Origin: Gammaproteobacteria bacterium
GTDB taxonomy: Bacteria; Pseudomonadota; Gammaproteobacteria; Acidithiobacillales; Acidithiobacillaceae
Length of the DNA stretch: 10,677 nt
Reading direction: 5' to 3'
Assembly (NCBI GenBank): GCA_023381645.1
Contig: JAMCRJ010000041.1
Span: 1 to 10,677 of the forward strand
The position numbers and the translations under genes were made by a program. This document shows, piece by piece, positions 1 to 6,072 of this stretch. The notes under the pieces are model-generated. The model saw only the letters and a list, made by a program, of their open reading frames with translations. It had not been told where the DNA came from and did not search any database. Position 1 is the first letter of the stretch. Each line of letters opens with the position of its first letter.

Positions 1-370
1 ATTGGGCGGCTGCGCGCAAGGCTGCCGCAGCGCCGGTGCTGGCACCGAAATAACCCAGGGGCAGGCCCGCTGCCTCCGGCTGTCGCTGTGTCCAGCGGGT
101 AGCTAAAGCCAGGCGCTCGCTCAGCAGGCCGATATCGAAGCGGGTGGCATATACCCGATCCTCCTCTTCGGTCAGCAGATCAAAGAGCAAGGTAGCAATA
201 TCGCCGTCACGCAGCACCTGCGCCACGTAATTATTCCTGGGACTTAGGCGGCTGCTGCCGCTGCCGTGGGCAAAGAGCACCAGGCCGAGGGCGTTTTCGG
301 GAATCACCCAGTTGCCTTCCAATCTCACCCCTTCTGCCGAAATGTGAACGGACCGTTCTGACCCTACCAT
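1..370 (-). CDS. alpha/beta hydrolase (dienelactone hydrolase-like), N-terminal part, runs off left edge
   Basis: Partial gene; 123 codons are visible from an ATG at 370-368, and the reading frame stays open to base 1. The start is fixed by a strong Shine-Dalgarno (GGGAGG on the minus strand, about 6 nt upstream). Visible features fit a soluble alpha/beta hydrolase: a first beta strand followed by an oxyanion-type HGSGSS segment at residues 35-40, and a nucleophile elbow G-A-S-T-G at residues 109-113 with Ser111 as the expected catalytic serine. The acid and histidine of the triad would lie in the missing part. Proteins of this type are annotated as dienelactone hydrolase-family enzymes and are often found next to or fused with phosphoribosyltransferases; the substrate cannot be told from this fragment. 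It reads in the same direction as hsp20, 161 bp downstream of it, so read-through from the hsp20 promoter is possible. Confidence 0.8.
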   Translation of the reverse strand, partial: MVGSERSVHISAEGVRLEGNWVIPENALGLVLFAHGSGSSRLSPRNNYVAQVLRDGDIATLLFDLLTEEEDRVYATRFDIGLLSERLALATRWTQRQPEAAGLPLGYFGASTGAAAALRAAAQ

Positions 371-531
371 GCCTTACCTCCCGTTGACCGATCAACCCGC
401 TCATGACAACAATGGTCACGGCCAATCGTGCCAAAAATCCGGGCGTCATCCCAAAACCCCTGCATAGCAGCCAGAATACAGCAGGTAAATGCTGCACCTG
501 GTACGCACGGCGGAGCGGTTTGCGGGCGCAA
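371..531. other. hsp20-hydrolase intergenic region, no gene seen
   Basis: This 161-bp gap lies between two minus-strand genes. It holds the hydrolase ribosome binding site next to 370. It also holds a modest minus-strand hairpin near 481-502, a stem of about 7 bp with one G-U pair around CAGCA/TGCTG and a 6-nt loop. That hairpin has no T tract, so it is at best a weak attenuator or processing signal downstream of hsp20. I see no convincing promoter or RNA gene. Confidence 0.4.
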
Positions 532-969
532 TTACTCCACTTTCACTTCAATGGCATTATGCTTCGCCCGAGCACTTTTGGGCACCTGAAGATTCAGCAT
601 ACCATCCTTGAACGTAGCTTTTATGTTGGATTCGTCAACATTATCTGGCAGCGTAAAGCTACGGATGAAACTTCCGTAGTATCGCTCGATTCTATGAAAT
701 TTTTTTCCTTTCTCCTCCTTCTCCTGCTTCCGTTCCCCCTGGATGGTAAGCACCCCTTTATCCACACTGACTTTGACATCTTCTTTCTTGACCTCAGGTA
801 TTTCGGCCTTGATCAGGAACTCGTTATCAGTCTCGCTAATATCAACGCGGGGCGACCAATCACCCGCTGTTATGAGTTCCTGACGCCGGGAAGGCCAACC
901 CATCGACATTATATAGCGGTCGAACATGTCGTCTATTTCACGCAGTGGTTCCCATTTCATAAGTGCCAT
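532..969 (-). CDS. small heat-shock protein, Hsp20/alpha-crystallin family
   Basis: A 145-residue cytoplasmic holdase chaperone that binds unfolding proteins independently of ATP and passes them to other chaperones. An N-terminal arm (residues 1-40, Trp/Met/Arg-rich) precedes an alpha-crystallin domain at about 41-133, with the typical strands VDISETDNEF, GVLTIQGER and the signature A-x-x-x-D-G-M-L near residues 118-125. The C-terminal tail carries a short I-E-V motif (140-142), which matches the I-x-I/V element that docks subunits in oligomers. The charged run KQEKEEKGKK (81-90) sits in the loop between strands that forms the dimer interface in bacterial members. Length is normal for the class. 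The start ATG at 969-967 has AGGAG 8 nt upstream; a second in-frame ATG three codons later lacks as good a site. It has its own promoter and a structured leader (see those entries). Confidence 0.95.
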   Translation of the reverse strand: MALMKWEPLREIDDMFDRYIMSMGWPSRRQELITAGDWSPRVDISETDNEFLIKAEIPEVKKEDVKVSVDKGVLTIQGERKQEKEEKGKKFHRIERYYGSFIRSFTLPDNVDESNIKATFKDGMLNLQVPKSARAKHNAIEVKVE

Positions 970-1073
970 GTTATTGCTCCTGAATGATGCGGGACGGGGC
1001 CCTCACCTTGCAGGATCGCCCGCGTTCTGTCCGGCAAGGCCTGGCGCTGCGCTGTTGAATCTCAACGCCAGTC
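970..1073 (-). promoter_or_regulatory. structured 5' leader of hsp20, candidate RNA thermometer
   Basis: If transcription starts about 7 nt past the -10 at 1085-1080, the hsp20 mRNA has a leader of about 104 nt. Its 5' end folds into a hairpin at 1071-1041: outer stem GCCAG/CTGGC (written as on the plus strand, 1067-1071 with 1041-1045), inner stem GTTGA/TCAAC (1054-1058 with 1062-1066), a 3-nt loop and an 8-nt bulge. Near the start codon, CAGGA of the ribosome binding site (982-978 on the minus strand) is complementary to TCCTG at 1015-1011, and the 28 nt between them contain a further GGG/CCC pairing. Sequestration of the ribosome binding site is typical of ROSE and fourU thermometers of hsp20 genes, but I do not see a clear fourU or the ROSE UYGCU core, so this is inference. 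Confidence 0.35.
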
Positions 1074-1083
1074 CATTTCATTA
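1054..1083 (+). promoter_or_regulatory. possible weak divergent promoter for the 1147-2188 cassette
   Basis: On the plus strand TTGAAT (1054-1059 region) is followed after about 18 bp by CATTAT, each matching 4 of 6 consensus positions. It would read rightwards towards the small ORFs and the L,D-transpeptidase and would overlap the hsp20 promoter, making the two transcripts mutually exclusive. The match is poor; it is listed because no better plus-strand promoter is visible before 1147. Confidence 0.2.
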
Positions 1084-1088
1084 TAGCA
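1080..1088 (-). promoter_or_regulatory. extended -10 promoter of hsp20
   Basis: The minus strand reads TGCTATAAT at 1088-1080: a perfect TATAAT with the TG of an extended -10 element. No good TTGACA lies 16-18 bp upstream, as expected for extended -10 promoters. I see no CTTGAA/CCCCAT pair of a sigma-32 promoter, so heat control, if present, may act on the leader RNA rather than on transcription initiation. The HU gene promoter in this window shares the same TGCTATAA core. Confidence 0.6.
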
Positions 1089-1146
1089 ATGGATTCCCGC
1101 ACCATGGTGGTGCGCATCACTCTGGGATTCCGCAGGGGGTGCGCCG

Positions 1147-1320
1147 GTGGTGACGGATATCGTGGCGGGTGCCGCCCTCGTTGCCATGGCTGGCGACGCG
1201 ACCATTGCCGGCTGGTCTACAATTGCAGAATCAGGCTTGTTGCTTTCCGTAAACCCGCGACGGTACATCGTCATGGAAGTTATATGGCGACTACAAGGAG
1301 GTGTTTCATGCATGCCATGA
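1147..1320 (+). CDS. possible small protein of 57 aa upstream of the L,D-transpeptidase
   Basis: Not recognised. An open frame begins with two GTG codons (1147 and 1150) and ends at a TGA at 1318-1320, giving 57 or 56 residues. AGGGGG at 1134-1139 lies 7-10 nt upstream and is a fair ribosome binding site. The product begins VTDIVAGAALVAMAGDATIA, a hydrophobic N-terminal half that could be one short membrane segment, then has a small basic patch N-P-R-R-Y (residues 36-40) and ends with G-G-V-S-C-M-P. Its last codons contain the ribosome binding site of the next small ORF, which it overlaps by 13 nt. Support is the order of overlapping frames, the upstream site and the coding-like residue composition; against it are the absence of an ATG start and of any recognisable family. 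It may be a leader peptide or chance. Confidence 0.4.
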   Translation: MVTDIVAGAALVAMAGDATIAGWSTIAESGLLLSVNPRRYIVMEVIWRLQGGVSCMP

Positions 1321-1409
1321 TGAATGTGGCATTGGCGAATTTGAGACGTGGCGCAGTCCACGGTGCCGCGGTGTTGGTTATGGGAGCATGGCAGGAACGC
1401 GAGACGTGA
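1308..1409 (+). CDS. 33-aa ORF, leader peptide or small protein coupled to the L,D-transpeptidase
   Basis: Not recognised. ATG at 1308 follows AAGGAGGTG (1295-1303), which is fully complementary to the 3' end of 16S rRNA, with 6 nt between the AGGAGG core and the start. This is the best ribosome binding site in the window. The ORF runs to a TGA at 1407-1409 and overlaps the GTG start of the L,D-transpeptidase in the sequence GTGA, the classical arrangement for translational coupling. The product starts MHAMMNVALA, has a central basic pair and then a short hydrophobic stretch (GAAVLVMGAW, about residues 19-28) before a charged end, so it could be a tiny amphipathic or membrane-associated peptide. 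Its job may simply be to deliver ribosomes to a weak GTG start; a function of the peptide itself is unproven. Confidence 0.6.
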   Translation: MHAMMNVALANLRRGAVHGAAVLVMGAWQERET

Positions 1410-2188
1410 AAAGGATATGGATTCTGATGGTTCTGTTATGGCCTGCTGCTGCCGCTGGCTGCGGCGCACTCGCGGCAACAGCGCCGACACCAGCTTGGTT
1501 GCGTGTTGCCCGCGCGCTTGCGCAAATGCACTATTTACCGGGGCAAGTGGGCTGGACCGGGCTAGGAGGGGCAAACCCACAAATTTGGTGGTTATGGCCG
1601 TCTGGCACGCCGTCCGCACTACAGGTGCTCATCCCGAACTCTCCGGGATCGCCCTTGCTCTTCGGGGCACTGGATTTTTTTGCCAAGGTGCACGGGCTGC
1701 CATGGTCCAACCAAAGCAGCGACTGGTTTGATCATGACAACCGCCATCGCCTTTATGCGGCTGTCCTTGCCGCCCATCGGCGCGGAGAAGACGCGCCAAA
1801 GCCGTTTGTGTGGGTCTATGTGCGCAAAGGCACGCCAGAAACGTTGTCCATCTGGCGCTACAATGCGGAAACGGAGAGGGGTAAATGGGTATTGCAAAGC
1901 CCGACCAATACCGGGGTGTCCGGTGCGGTCACCCCCAACGGTACTTGGGCAGTCTACGCGCGTTTTCTGAGTACGCGAATGACCGGTTGTTTTCCCCATG
2001 GCGAGTGTTATAACGATTCAGGCGTGCGCTTCGTCAACTATTTCTGGGATGGCCGTGCGGTGCACTATTTCCCACGTCTTGCGTACGGGTTTCGGCAAAG
2101 TAACGGTTGTGTGGAACTGCCGTTAAAGGCGGCACAAAGAGCCTATGGAATGATGCATATCGGTACGCCGGTGACGGTGGCGCCATGA
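1406..2188 (+). CDS. exported L,D-transpeptidase (YkuD domain)
   Basis: A 260-residue enzyme expected to make 3-3 peptidoglycan cross-links or attach proteins to peptidoglycan in the periplasm. Residues 1-23 form a signal sequence (VKRIWILMVL, then LWPAAAAGCG) that could be cut after A-L-A or, as a weak lipobox A-A-G-C, at Cys18. Residues 30-90 look like a degenerate peptidoglycan-binding domain (ALAQMHYLP; LLFGALDFFAKVHGL). The YkuD catalytic core covers about 120-258, ending with His220, the S-N-G-C motif with catalytic Cys235, and V-E-L-P. Glu in place of Arg after the cysteine is, as I recall, usual for this branch of the family. Two further cysteines, Cys195 and Cys201, lie close to the active-site segment. 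GTG 1406 is preferred because AGGAA lies 8 nt upstream and it overlaps the preceding stop; ATG 1388 is possible but has its ribosome binding site only 1 nt away. Confidence 0.85.
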   Translation: MKRIWILMVLLWPAAAAGCGALAATAPTPAWLRVARALAQMHYLPGQVGWTGLGGANPQIWWLWPSGTPSALQVLIPNSPGSPLLFGALDFFAKVHGLPWSNQSSDWFDHDNRHRLYAAVLAAHRRGEDAPKPFVWVYVRKGTPETLSIWRYNAETERGKWVLQSPTNTGVSGAVTPNGTWAVYARFLSTRMTGCFPHGECYNDSGVRFVNYFWDGRAVHYFPRLAYGFRQSNGCVELPLKAAQRAYGMMHIGTPVTVAP

Positions 2189-2508
2189 TACGTTTAAGGC
2201 GGCTCAGCGGGAGAGATAATCCATAGTAATCAGGATAAGGTCGCCGTGCGCCTTCTGGTGTTGCCTCCTTCCGCATTTCAAAAGGGGTTGCAAATCAGAA
2301 TGACCCTGGACGGGAAATTCGACCTCATGTGCGGACGCGCGCATCTTTCACCATGACTCATGTATACCGTGGGAAAATCGTGACCGTGTCCCCCGTGGTG
2401 GGTGTTTTATCCATGGCATGCTTCCCGTTTATCTCATGCGCTTCCGTTCATTAGGCCGGGCACTGGACATATGGGTTGGGGTCAAAAGATTCCCAGAGAG
2501 AGGGCTTA
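2189..2508. other. intergenic region, no supported gene
   Basis: A 320-bp gap between the L,D-transpeptidase and the M48 protease. It contains a weak hairpin around AAGG/CCTT near 2236-2254 with no T tract, so no clear terminator. Short plus-strand frames occur (for example 18 codons from 2299 and 33 codons from 2353, overlapping at ATGA), but none has a ribosome binding site. The last 15 bases carry the purine-rich ribosome binding site of the protease. Confidence 0.4.
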
Positions 2509-3450
2509 ATGTTGCGTTGGCGTTGGCACCATCTTATCAATTGGCTTGAATCGACAGGCATCATCAGTGCGATGTTGTTGTTGATGATGTGGATCGGTTG
2601 GCTCCTGGGTGGAGTGGATACGCTTTACGTGATGCTGGGTGCGGGCATTCTGTTTATTTTATTTGCGCCCCGGCTGATGCCACAATTACTCATTCGTAGA
2701 ATGGGAGCGGAAGTCATTACACCCGGGCAATCGCCGCTGCTCTTCGATATGGTGCAAAGACTGTCCGAACGCTCTGGGTTAAAACATTTTCCGACCTTGT
2801 ATCACCTGCCCACCCCTGTCCTGAATGCATTTTCCACCGGACTGGATGCGCATGTGTCCTTGGTGATTTCTGATGGCCTGCTGCGCACACTTGATGGGCG
2901 TGAACTGGCTGCTGTGTTGGCACATGAGATCTCCCATATCCGCCACAAGGATATCTGGGTCATGATTGTTGCGGATCTCTTCAGCCAGATGACATGGACG
3001 TTCTGTTTGCTGGGCCAGGTTTTGATCCTGATCAATTTACCCTTATGGATTATGCATAAGTACACCATGCCCTGGGGACTGATTTTTTTGCTGATTGTCG
3101 CACCCTCGGTAAGTATGTCGTTGCAATTGGTTCTTTCTCGCACACGTGAGTTTGAGGCGGATCGTGGTGCCATGGAACTCACCCGTGACCCCCAGGGTCT
3201 GGCCAGCGCACTGCAAAAGATGGAAGATGCCCAGGAACGGGAAATGAAAATACTGTTCCCCAAACTGGGCAGAGTAGCCGTTCCCTCGTGGTTACGCACC
3301 CATCCGAGGACAGAAGAACGCATTCGCCGACTTTTCGCCACAGCGCGTCCCTTGAGCCATCCGGAAACATGGGCATGGGACCACGGTGTAAGTCTGCCCA
3401 TAGCCAAAGACCTGCCACGCTGGCGTCACCTGTCGGGTTTTCGCTGGTAG
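2509..3450 (+). CDS. HtpX-like M48 family membrane metalloprotease
   Basis: A 313-residue zinc endopeptidase of the inner membrane with its active site facing the cytoplasm; family members degrade damaged membrane proteins. Residues about 18-51 hold two adjacent hydrophobic segments, and two more lie between about 155 and 210. The zinc motif H-E-I-S-H is at residues 139-143 (His139 and His143 as ligands, Glu140 as catalytic base), and the third ligand is Glu214 in the E-F-E-A-D segment after an S-R-T-R that matches the HtpX signature. A further H-P-x-T-x-E-R-I-R-R segment near the C-terminus is typical of M48 proteins. ATG 2509 is chosen over a TTG at 2476 because GAGAGAGGG lies just before it. 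The tail after residue 290 is longer than I expect for HtpX and not recognised. The gene shares its strand with the MFS gene 103 bp downstream. Confidence 0.9.
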   Translation: MLRWRWHHLINWLESTGIISAMLLLMMWIGWLLGGVDTLYVMLGAGILFILFAPRLMPQLLIRRMGAEVITPGQSPLLFDMVQRLSERSGLKHFPTLYHLPTPVLNAFSTGLDAHVSLVISDGLLRTLDGRELAAVLAHEISHIRHKDIWVMIVADLFSQMTWTFCLLGQVLILINLPLWIMHKYTMPWGLIFLLIVAPSVSMSLQLVLSRTREFEADRGAMELTRDPQGLASALQKMEDAQEREMKILFPKLGRVAVPSWLRTHPRTEERIRRLFATARPLSHPETWAWDHGVSLPIAKDLPRWRHLSGFRW

Positions 3451-3553
3451 TGGGGACAACGCATTACTTTATCACGGCAGGAATCCCCATTGGCGGGCAC
3501 CCGCATAGCTCACGGCGGGCGCAATTCACGGTTTTACCAAAGGAGATAACCCC
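3451..3553 (+). other. gap between protease and MFS gene
   Basis: These 103 bp contain a tight inverted repeat GCGGG/CCCGC at 3493-3504 with only 2 nt between arms, too short a loop for a standard terminator and more like a binding site. The ribosome binding site AGGAG of the MFS gene is at 3541-3545. No clear promoter is seen, so joint transcription with the protease is possible. Confidence 0.3.
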
Positions 3554-5083
3554 TTGGCGGCAAGGGCAATTCATGCGACCACCCCTCCTGAATCATCCCA
3601 AGAGCATCGTTGGCTGATCACCATCGCCTTCATGCTGGCGATGGTGATGGTCTTGTTGGACATGACCGTAGTGAGCGTGGCGCTGCCCTATATGATGGGA
3701 GCCTTGGCTGCTACGCCGAACCGGATCACTTGGGTGCTCACCGCCTATCTGGCCGCCAACGCAGTCACTATACCATTGACCAGCCATCTTGCCGCCCTCT
3801 TTGGGCGGCGGCGTCTTTTCCTCATCAGTGTTTCCGGTTTTGTCATTGCCTCGGGGCTGTGCGGGGCGAGCCAGACTTTGGCGGAAATCGTCTTTTTACG
3901 CACCCTGCAAGGGGGATTCGGCGCGCTCATGGTGGTCTTGGCTCAATCCACCATGGTCGACCTCTTTCCGGGCAAGGAACGGGGGCGAGCCATGGCCATT
4001 TGGGGCATGGTGCTGATGGTGGCGCCGGCCATGGGTCCGGTTTTGGGTGGCTATATCACGCAGCACATGGGCTGGCGTTGGCTGTTCTACATCAACCTTC
4101 CCGTCGGGATTTTTTCGCTCTTGCTGGGTGCCGCCACCATGCGGGAGAGCGAAAGAAAAAATCTGTCCACCGACTGGCCGGGTCTGTTGCTCATGGCGAT
4201 TGGAATCGGCTGCCTGCAAATCGTGCTGTCACGGGGTAATGAGGATTATTGGTTTGACTCCAGACTCATCGTGGCCCTGTCGATCCTCGCGGTTTTTGGT
4301 ATCCTCACCTTTTTGCTGCGGGGATGGATGATCGCCGACAACATCATCAATCTCCATCTCTTTCGCGACCGCAGTTTCGCTACCGCCACGCTGATCACCG
4401 GCGTATTCGGCCTTGGCCTCTTCGGCACCACCGCCATGCAGCCGCTCATGCTGGAGGGGCTGCTGAATTACATGCCGGAAACCATCGGCTGGGTCATGTT
4501 TCCGCGCGGCGTTGCCAGCGCCGTTACCATGATGATCGTTGGGCGCTTCATCAATCGTTACCAGCCGCGACTTTTTATCGTAGCCGGGGTTTTGCTGACC
4601 GGGATCAGTACCTGGATCATGACCAGTTACAGTCTGTATATCAGTCCTGTTTGGGTCATTTATCCCGGTATTATCCGGGGGATCGGCATGGGGATGATCT
4701 TCGTGCCCCTTACCGTCATCGCCTTCGATACCCTGCCGCTTGCGGTATCGGCGGAAGCCAGCGGCATTTTCAACCTCGCCCGCACCCTCGGGAATTCCAT
4801 CGGCATCGCCATCGACGGTACCGTGCTCACCAATGAGACCCAGATCAACTGGAACCAGTTGGGCGGACACATCAATACCTTCAGTGCGACGCTGCCGAAT
4901 TGGCTGCAAGCCAGCGGATTGGCACCACAGGACCCTCGCGTCTGGGCATTGCTCGGTCAGACCTTATACAGCCAGGCCGAAATGATCGGCTTCCTGGACG
5001 TGTTTCAGTGGATCACCATCATCTTCTTTTGCCTGTTACCCCTGATATTGCTCATCCCCAGGCGTATTCTTCCAACAGGTTAA
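3554..5083 (+). CDS. MFS multidrug efflux transporter, DHA2 (EmrB/QacA) family, 14 helices
   Basis: A 509-residue inner-membrane drug:proton antiporter of the 14-helix class. Family motifs are in order: motif D1 in helix 1 (LDMTVVSVALP, with Asp36), motif A after helix 2 (G-R-R-R near residue 76), motif B in helix 4 (R-T-L-Q-G-G-F-G-A), and the antiporter motif C in helix 5 (A-P-A-M-G-P-V-L-G-G). EmrB-like proteins usually work with an EmrA membrane-fusion partner and an outer-membrane channel; neither is encoded here, so it may act alone or with a partner elsewhere. The start is a TTG at 3554; AGGAG at 3541-3545, 8 nt away, supports it, and no ATG lies between it and helix 1 except within the hydrophobic segment. 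The hydrophilic loop with W-N-Q-L-G-G-H near residue 440 is where DHA2 members have a large external loop. Substrate unknown. Confidence 0.9.
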   Translation: MAARAIHATTPPESSQEHRWLITIAFMLAMVMVLLDMTVVSVALPYMMGALAATPNRITWVLTAYLAANAVTIPLTSHLAALFGRRRLFLISVSGFVIASGLCGASQTLAEIVFLRTLQGGFGALMVVLAQSTMVDLFPGKERGRAMAIWGMVLMVAPAMGPVLGGYITQHMGWRWLFYINLPVGIFSLLLGAATMRESERKNLSTDWPGLLLMAIGIGCLQIVLSRGNEDYWFDSRLIVALSILAVFGILTFLLRGWMIADNIINLHLFRDRSFATATLITGVFGLGLFGTTAMQPLMLEGLLNYMPETIGWVMFPRGVASAVTMMIVGRFINRYQPRLFIVAGVLLTGISTWIMTSYSLYISPVWVIYPGIIRGIGMGMIFVPLTVIAFDTLPLAVSAEASGIFNLARTLGNSIGIAIDGTVLTNETQINWNQLGGHINTFSATLPNWLQASGLAPQDPRVWALLGQTLYSQAEMIGFLDVFQWITIIFFCLLPLILLIPRRILPTG

Positions 5084-5114
5084 GCCGAGATGATCGGTAC
5101 GGATGGGATGAGAA

Positions 5115-5133
5115 TGGTCCGGAGGGGGGACCA
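5115..5133 (+). terminator. weak hairpin after the MFS gene
   Basis: TGGTCC (5115-5120) and GGACCA (5128-5133) form a perfect 6-bp stem with a 7-nt loop, 31 nt past the MFS stop. No T tract follows, so intrinsic termination is doubtful. It coincides with the end of recognisable transposase similarity. Confidence 0.2.
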
Positions 5134-5302
5134 GCAGGACGGGTACGCCGCCAAAGTATCGCAAGGCACGCACATGGGGCCGCCCCAGGAAGTCGCTGAG
5201 GCTCTGGCTTCAGGTGGCCTCGCAATAGGTATAGCTGGAAGCCCCCGGCACCGCCACAAAGATCCGGGATTGGCGAATCTCGCCGGTGCCTGGATCAATT
5301 CC
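5126..5302 (-). pseudogene. istA: remnant of an IS21-family transposase (IstA)
   Basis: In one minus-strand frame the translation reads [20 protein letters not shown], then S-S-Y-T-Y-C-E-A-T, a stop (TGA at 5212-5210), S-Q-S-L-S-D-F-L-G, H-V-R-A-L-R-Y-F-G-G-V-P-V-L-L-V-P. This follows the central catalytic region of IstA, where intact proteins have about FVAVLGASxYTYAEATW and HVRAFEFFGGVPxxxVPDNL. The stop stands exactly where Trp is expected (TGG to TGA). The sequence diverges right after V-P, so the D-N-L with the second DDE aspartate is lost, and the N-terminal DNA-binding part is also missing; a TAA sits in frame at 5305-5303. About 59 codons of a protein that is normally about 400-500 residues remain. 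The partner istB is not seen. Identification rests on remembered family motifs; a search would settle it. Confidence 0.7.
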
Positions 5303-5335
5303 TTAGGCTGCCAACATTCTATCTTGCCTCGCTCC

Positions 5336-5376
5336 GGGGATCAGCCAAAGGGTACCAGTTCATACTGACTGGTTCC
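5336..5376. repeat. possible IS21 terminal-end remnant with an inverted repeat
   Basis: On the minus strand 5358-5336 reads CTGGTACCCTTTGGCTGATC followed by CCC, which resembles the repeated terminal sequences of some IS21-family elements, as I recall them. Overlapping it is an inverted repeat GGTACCAGT (5351-5359) / ACTGGTTCC (5368-5376), 8 of 9 matching with an 8-nt spacer. The position, just outside the transposase remnant and on its N-terminal side, is where an element end would lie if the interval had been deleted. Confidence 0.3.
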
Positions 5377-5391
5377 AAGACATAAGGCTGC

Positions 5392-5420
5392 TAGGCAGAA
5401 TTGCGGCGATAGAGGATAAT
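5392..5420 (+). promoter_or_regulatory. candidate promoter of the DUF4337-PAP2 pair
   Basis: TAGGCA (5392-5397, 4 of 6 to the -35 consensus), 17 bp, then GATAAT (5415-5420, 5 of 6). An inverted repeat GCGGC (5403-5407) / GCCGC (5422-5426) flanks the -10 element and could be an operator or chance. It lies 63 bp upstream of the start codon at 5483. Confidence 0.35.
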
Positions 5421-5482
5421 TGCCGCGCCGCAGGGCCTTCCGGTTCCCTACGCCAACCATTCCAGTGAAAAGGACAAAATCC

Positions 5483-6061
5483 ATGAGCGAATCCCTGCAC
5501 ACCCATGCCCCGCACGAAGAAGCCGCTCATGTGGCTGCCGAACGCCCCGCCCACAAGCATTCCCTCAGTCAGTGGGTGGCCATCTTCACCGCGCTGCTGG
5601 CCACCATCGGCGCGGTTGTCAGTTATCAGGGGACTCATCTGATGAACGAGGTGTTGCTGGCCAAGAACGAGGCGGTGCTGGAGAAAGCCAAGGCGACGGA
5701 CCAATGGAACTACTACCAGGCCATCAGCACCAAAGAGCACCTCATGCAACTGGCTGTGGATCTGACTCCGCAGAATCAGGCAGGGCCTTACCAGAAGGAA
5801 ATCATCAAATATACGGGCCAGAAAAAGACCGTTCAGGCCGAAGCCCGGCAACTGGAGCAACTTTCCACAGCGGCCAATATGCGTTCGGAGCAATTGAACA
5901 GACCGCATAACGATATGGCCATTGCGATGATCTTTTTACAAATCGCCATCTCACTGGCCTCTATCACGGCCTTGACTGGAAGGGTCTGGCTTTTCGGCAT
6001 GGCGATGCTCAGTGCTCTGGGCGGGGTCGGACTTTGGCTTGTCGCCCTGGGTATGAGCTGA
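5483..6061 (+). CDS. DUF4337-like membrane protein
   Basis: A 192-residue protein of unknown function. The N-terminus (1-28) is rich in His, Glu and Ala (S-E-S-L-H-T-H-A-P-H-E-E). A membrane helix follows at about 31-48 (WVAIFTALLATIGAVVSY), then a long charged, likely helical or coiled-coil stretch at 55-145 (L-A-K-N-E-A-V-L-E-K-A-K-A-T-D-Q-W and Q-K-K-T-V-Q-A-E-A-R-Q-L-E-Q-L), then two closely spaced membrane helices at about 150-190. The segment with D-Q-W-N-Y-Y-Q-A is what I associate with DUF4337. ATG 5483 is chosen over upstream in-frame starts because AAGGA lies 8 nt before it and the upstream residues are Arg/Pro-rich and not conserved-looking. It ends 11 nt before the PAP2 gene, so the two are probably co-transcribed. 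Confidence 0.75.
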   Translation: MSESLHTHAPHEEAAHVAAERPAHKHSLSQWVAIFTALLATIGAVVSYQGTHLMNEVLLAKNEAVLEKAKATDQWNYYQAISTKEHLMQLAVDLTPQNQAGPYQKEIIKYTGQKKTVQAEARQLEQLSTAANMRSEQLNRPHNDMAIAMIFLQIAISLASITALTGRVWLFGMAMLSALGGVGLWLVALGMS

Positions 6062-6072
6062 CGTTGTCCACG

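Noticed and set aside
231..497. Minus-strand ORF of 88 codons with a hydrophobic start and an AGGGG before an internal ATG
   Set aside because: It overlaps about 140 bp of the well-supported hydrolase start in another frame, and its second half is Arg/Pro/Gln-rich as expected of a shadow frame.
403..987. Plus-strand ORF of 194 codons
   Set aside because: It is antisense to hsp20, whose protein family is unmistakable; no ribosome binding site or family features.
1062..1619. Minus-strand ORF of 185 codons across the mini-ORF cassette
   Set aside because: It is antisense to the L,D-transpeptidase signal region and has a low-complexity, Ala/Thr/His-rich product with no ribosome binding site.
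2108..2119. Glu instead of Arg after the catalytic cysteine of the L,D-transpeptidase as a sign of inactivity
   Set aside because: As I recall, C-V-E-L-P is the normal form in the branch of YkuD proteins that this one follows, with the same His-to-Cys spacing.
2299..2455. Two tiny plus-strand frames (18 and 33 codons) overlapping at ATGA in the gap before the protease gene
   Set aside because: Neither has a ribosome binding site at a usable distance, and the products resemble nothing; the overlap alone is likely chance.
5090..5368. Plus-strand ORF of 92 codons after the MFS gene
   Set aside because: It runs antisense through the IS21 transposase remnant, which explains the sequence better.
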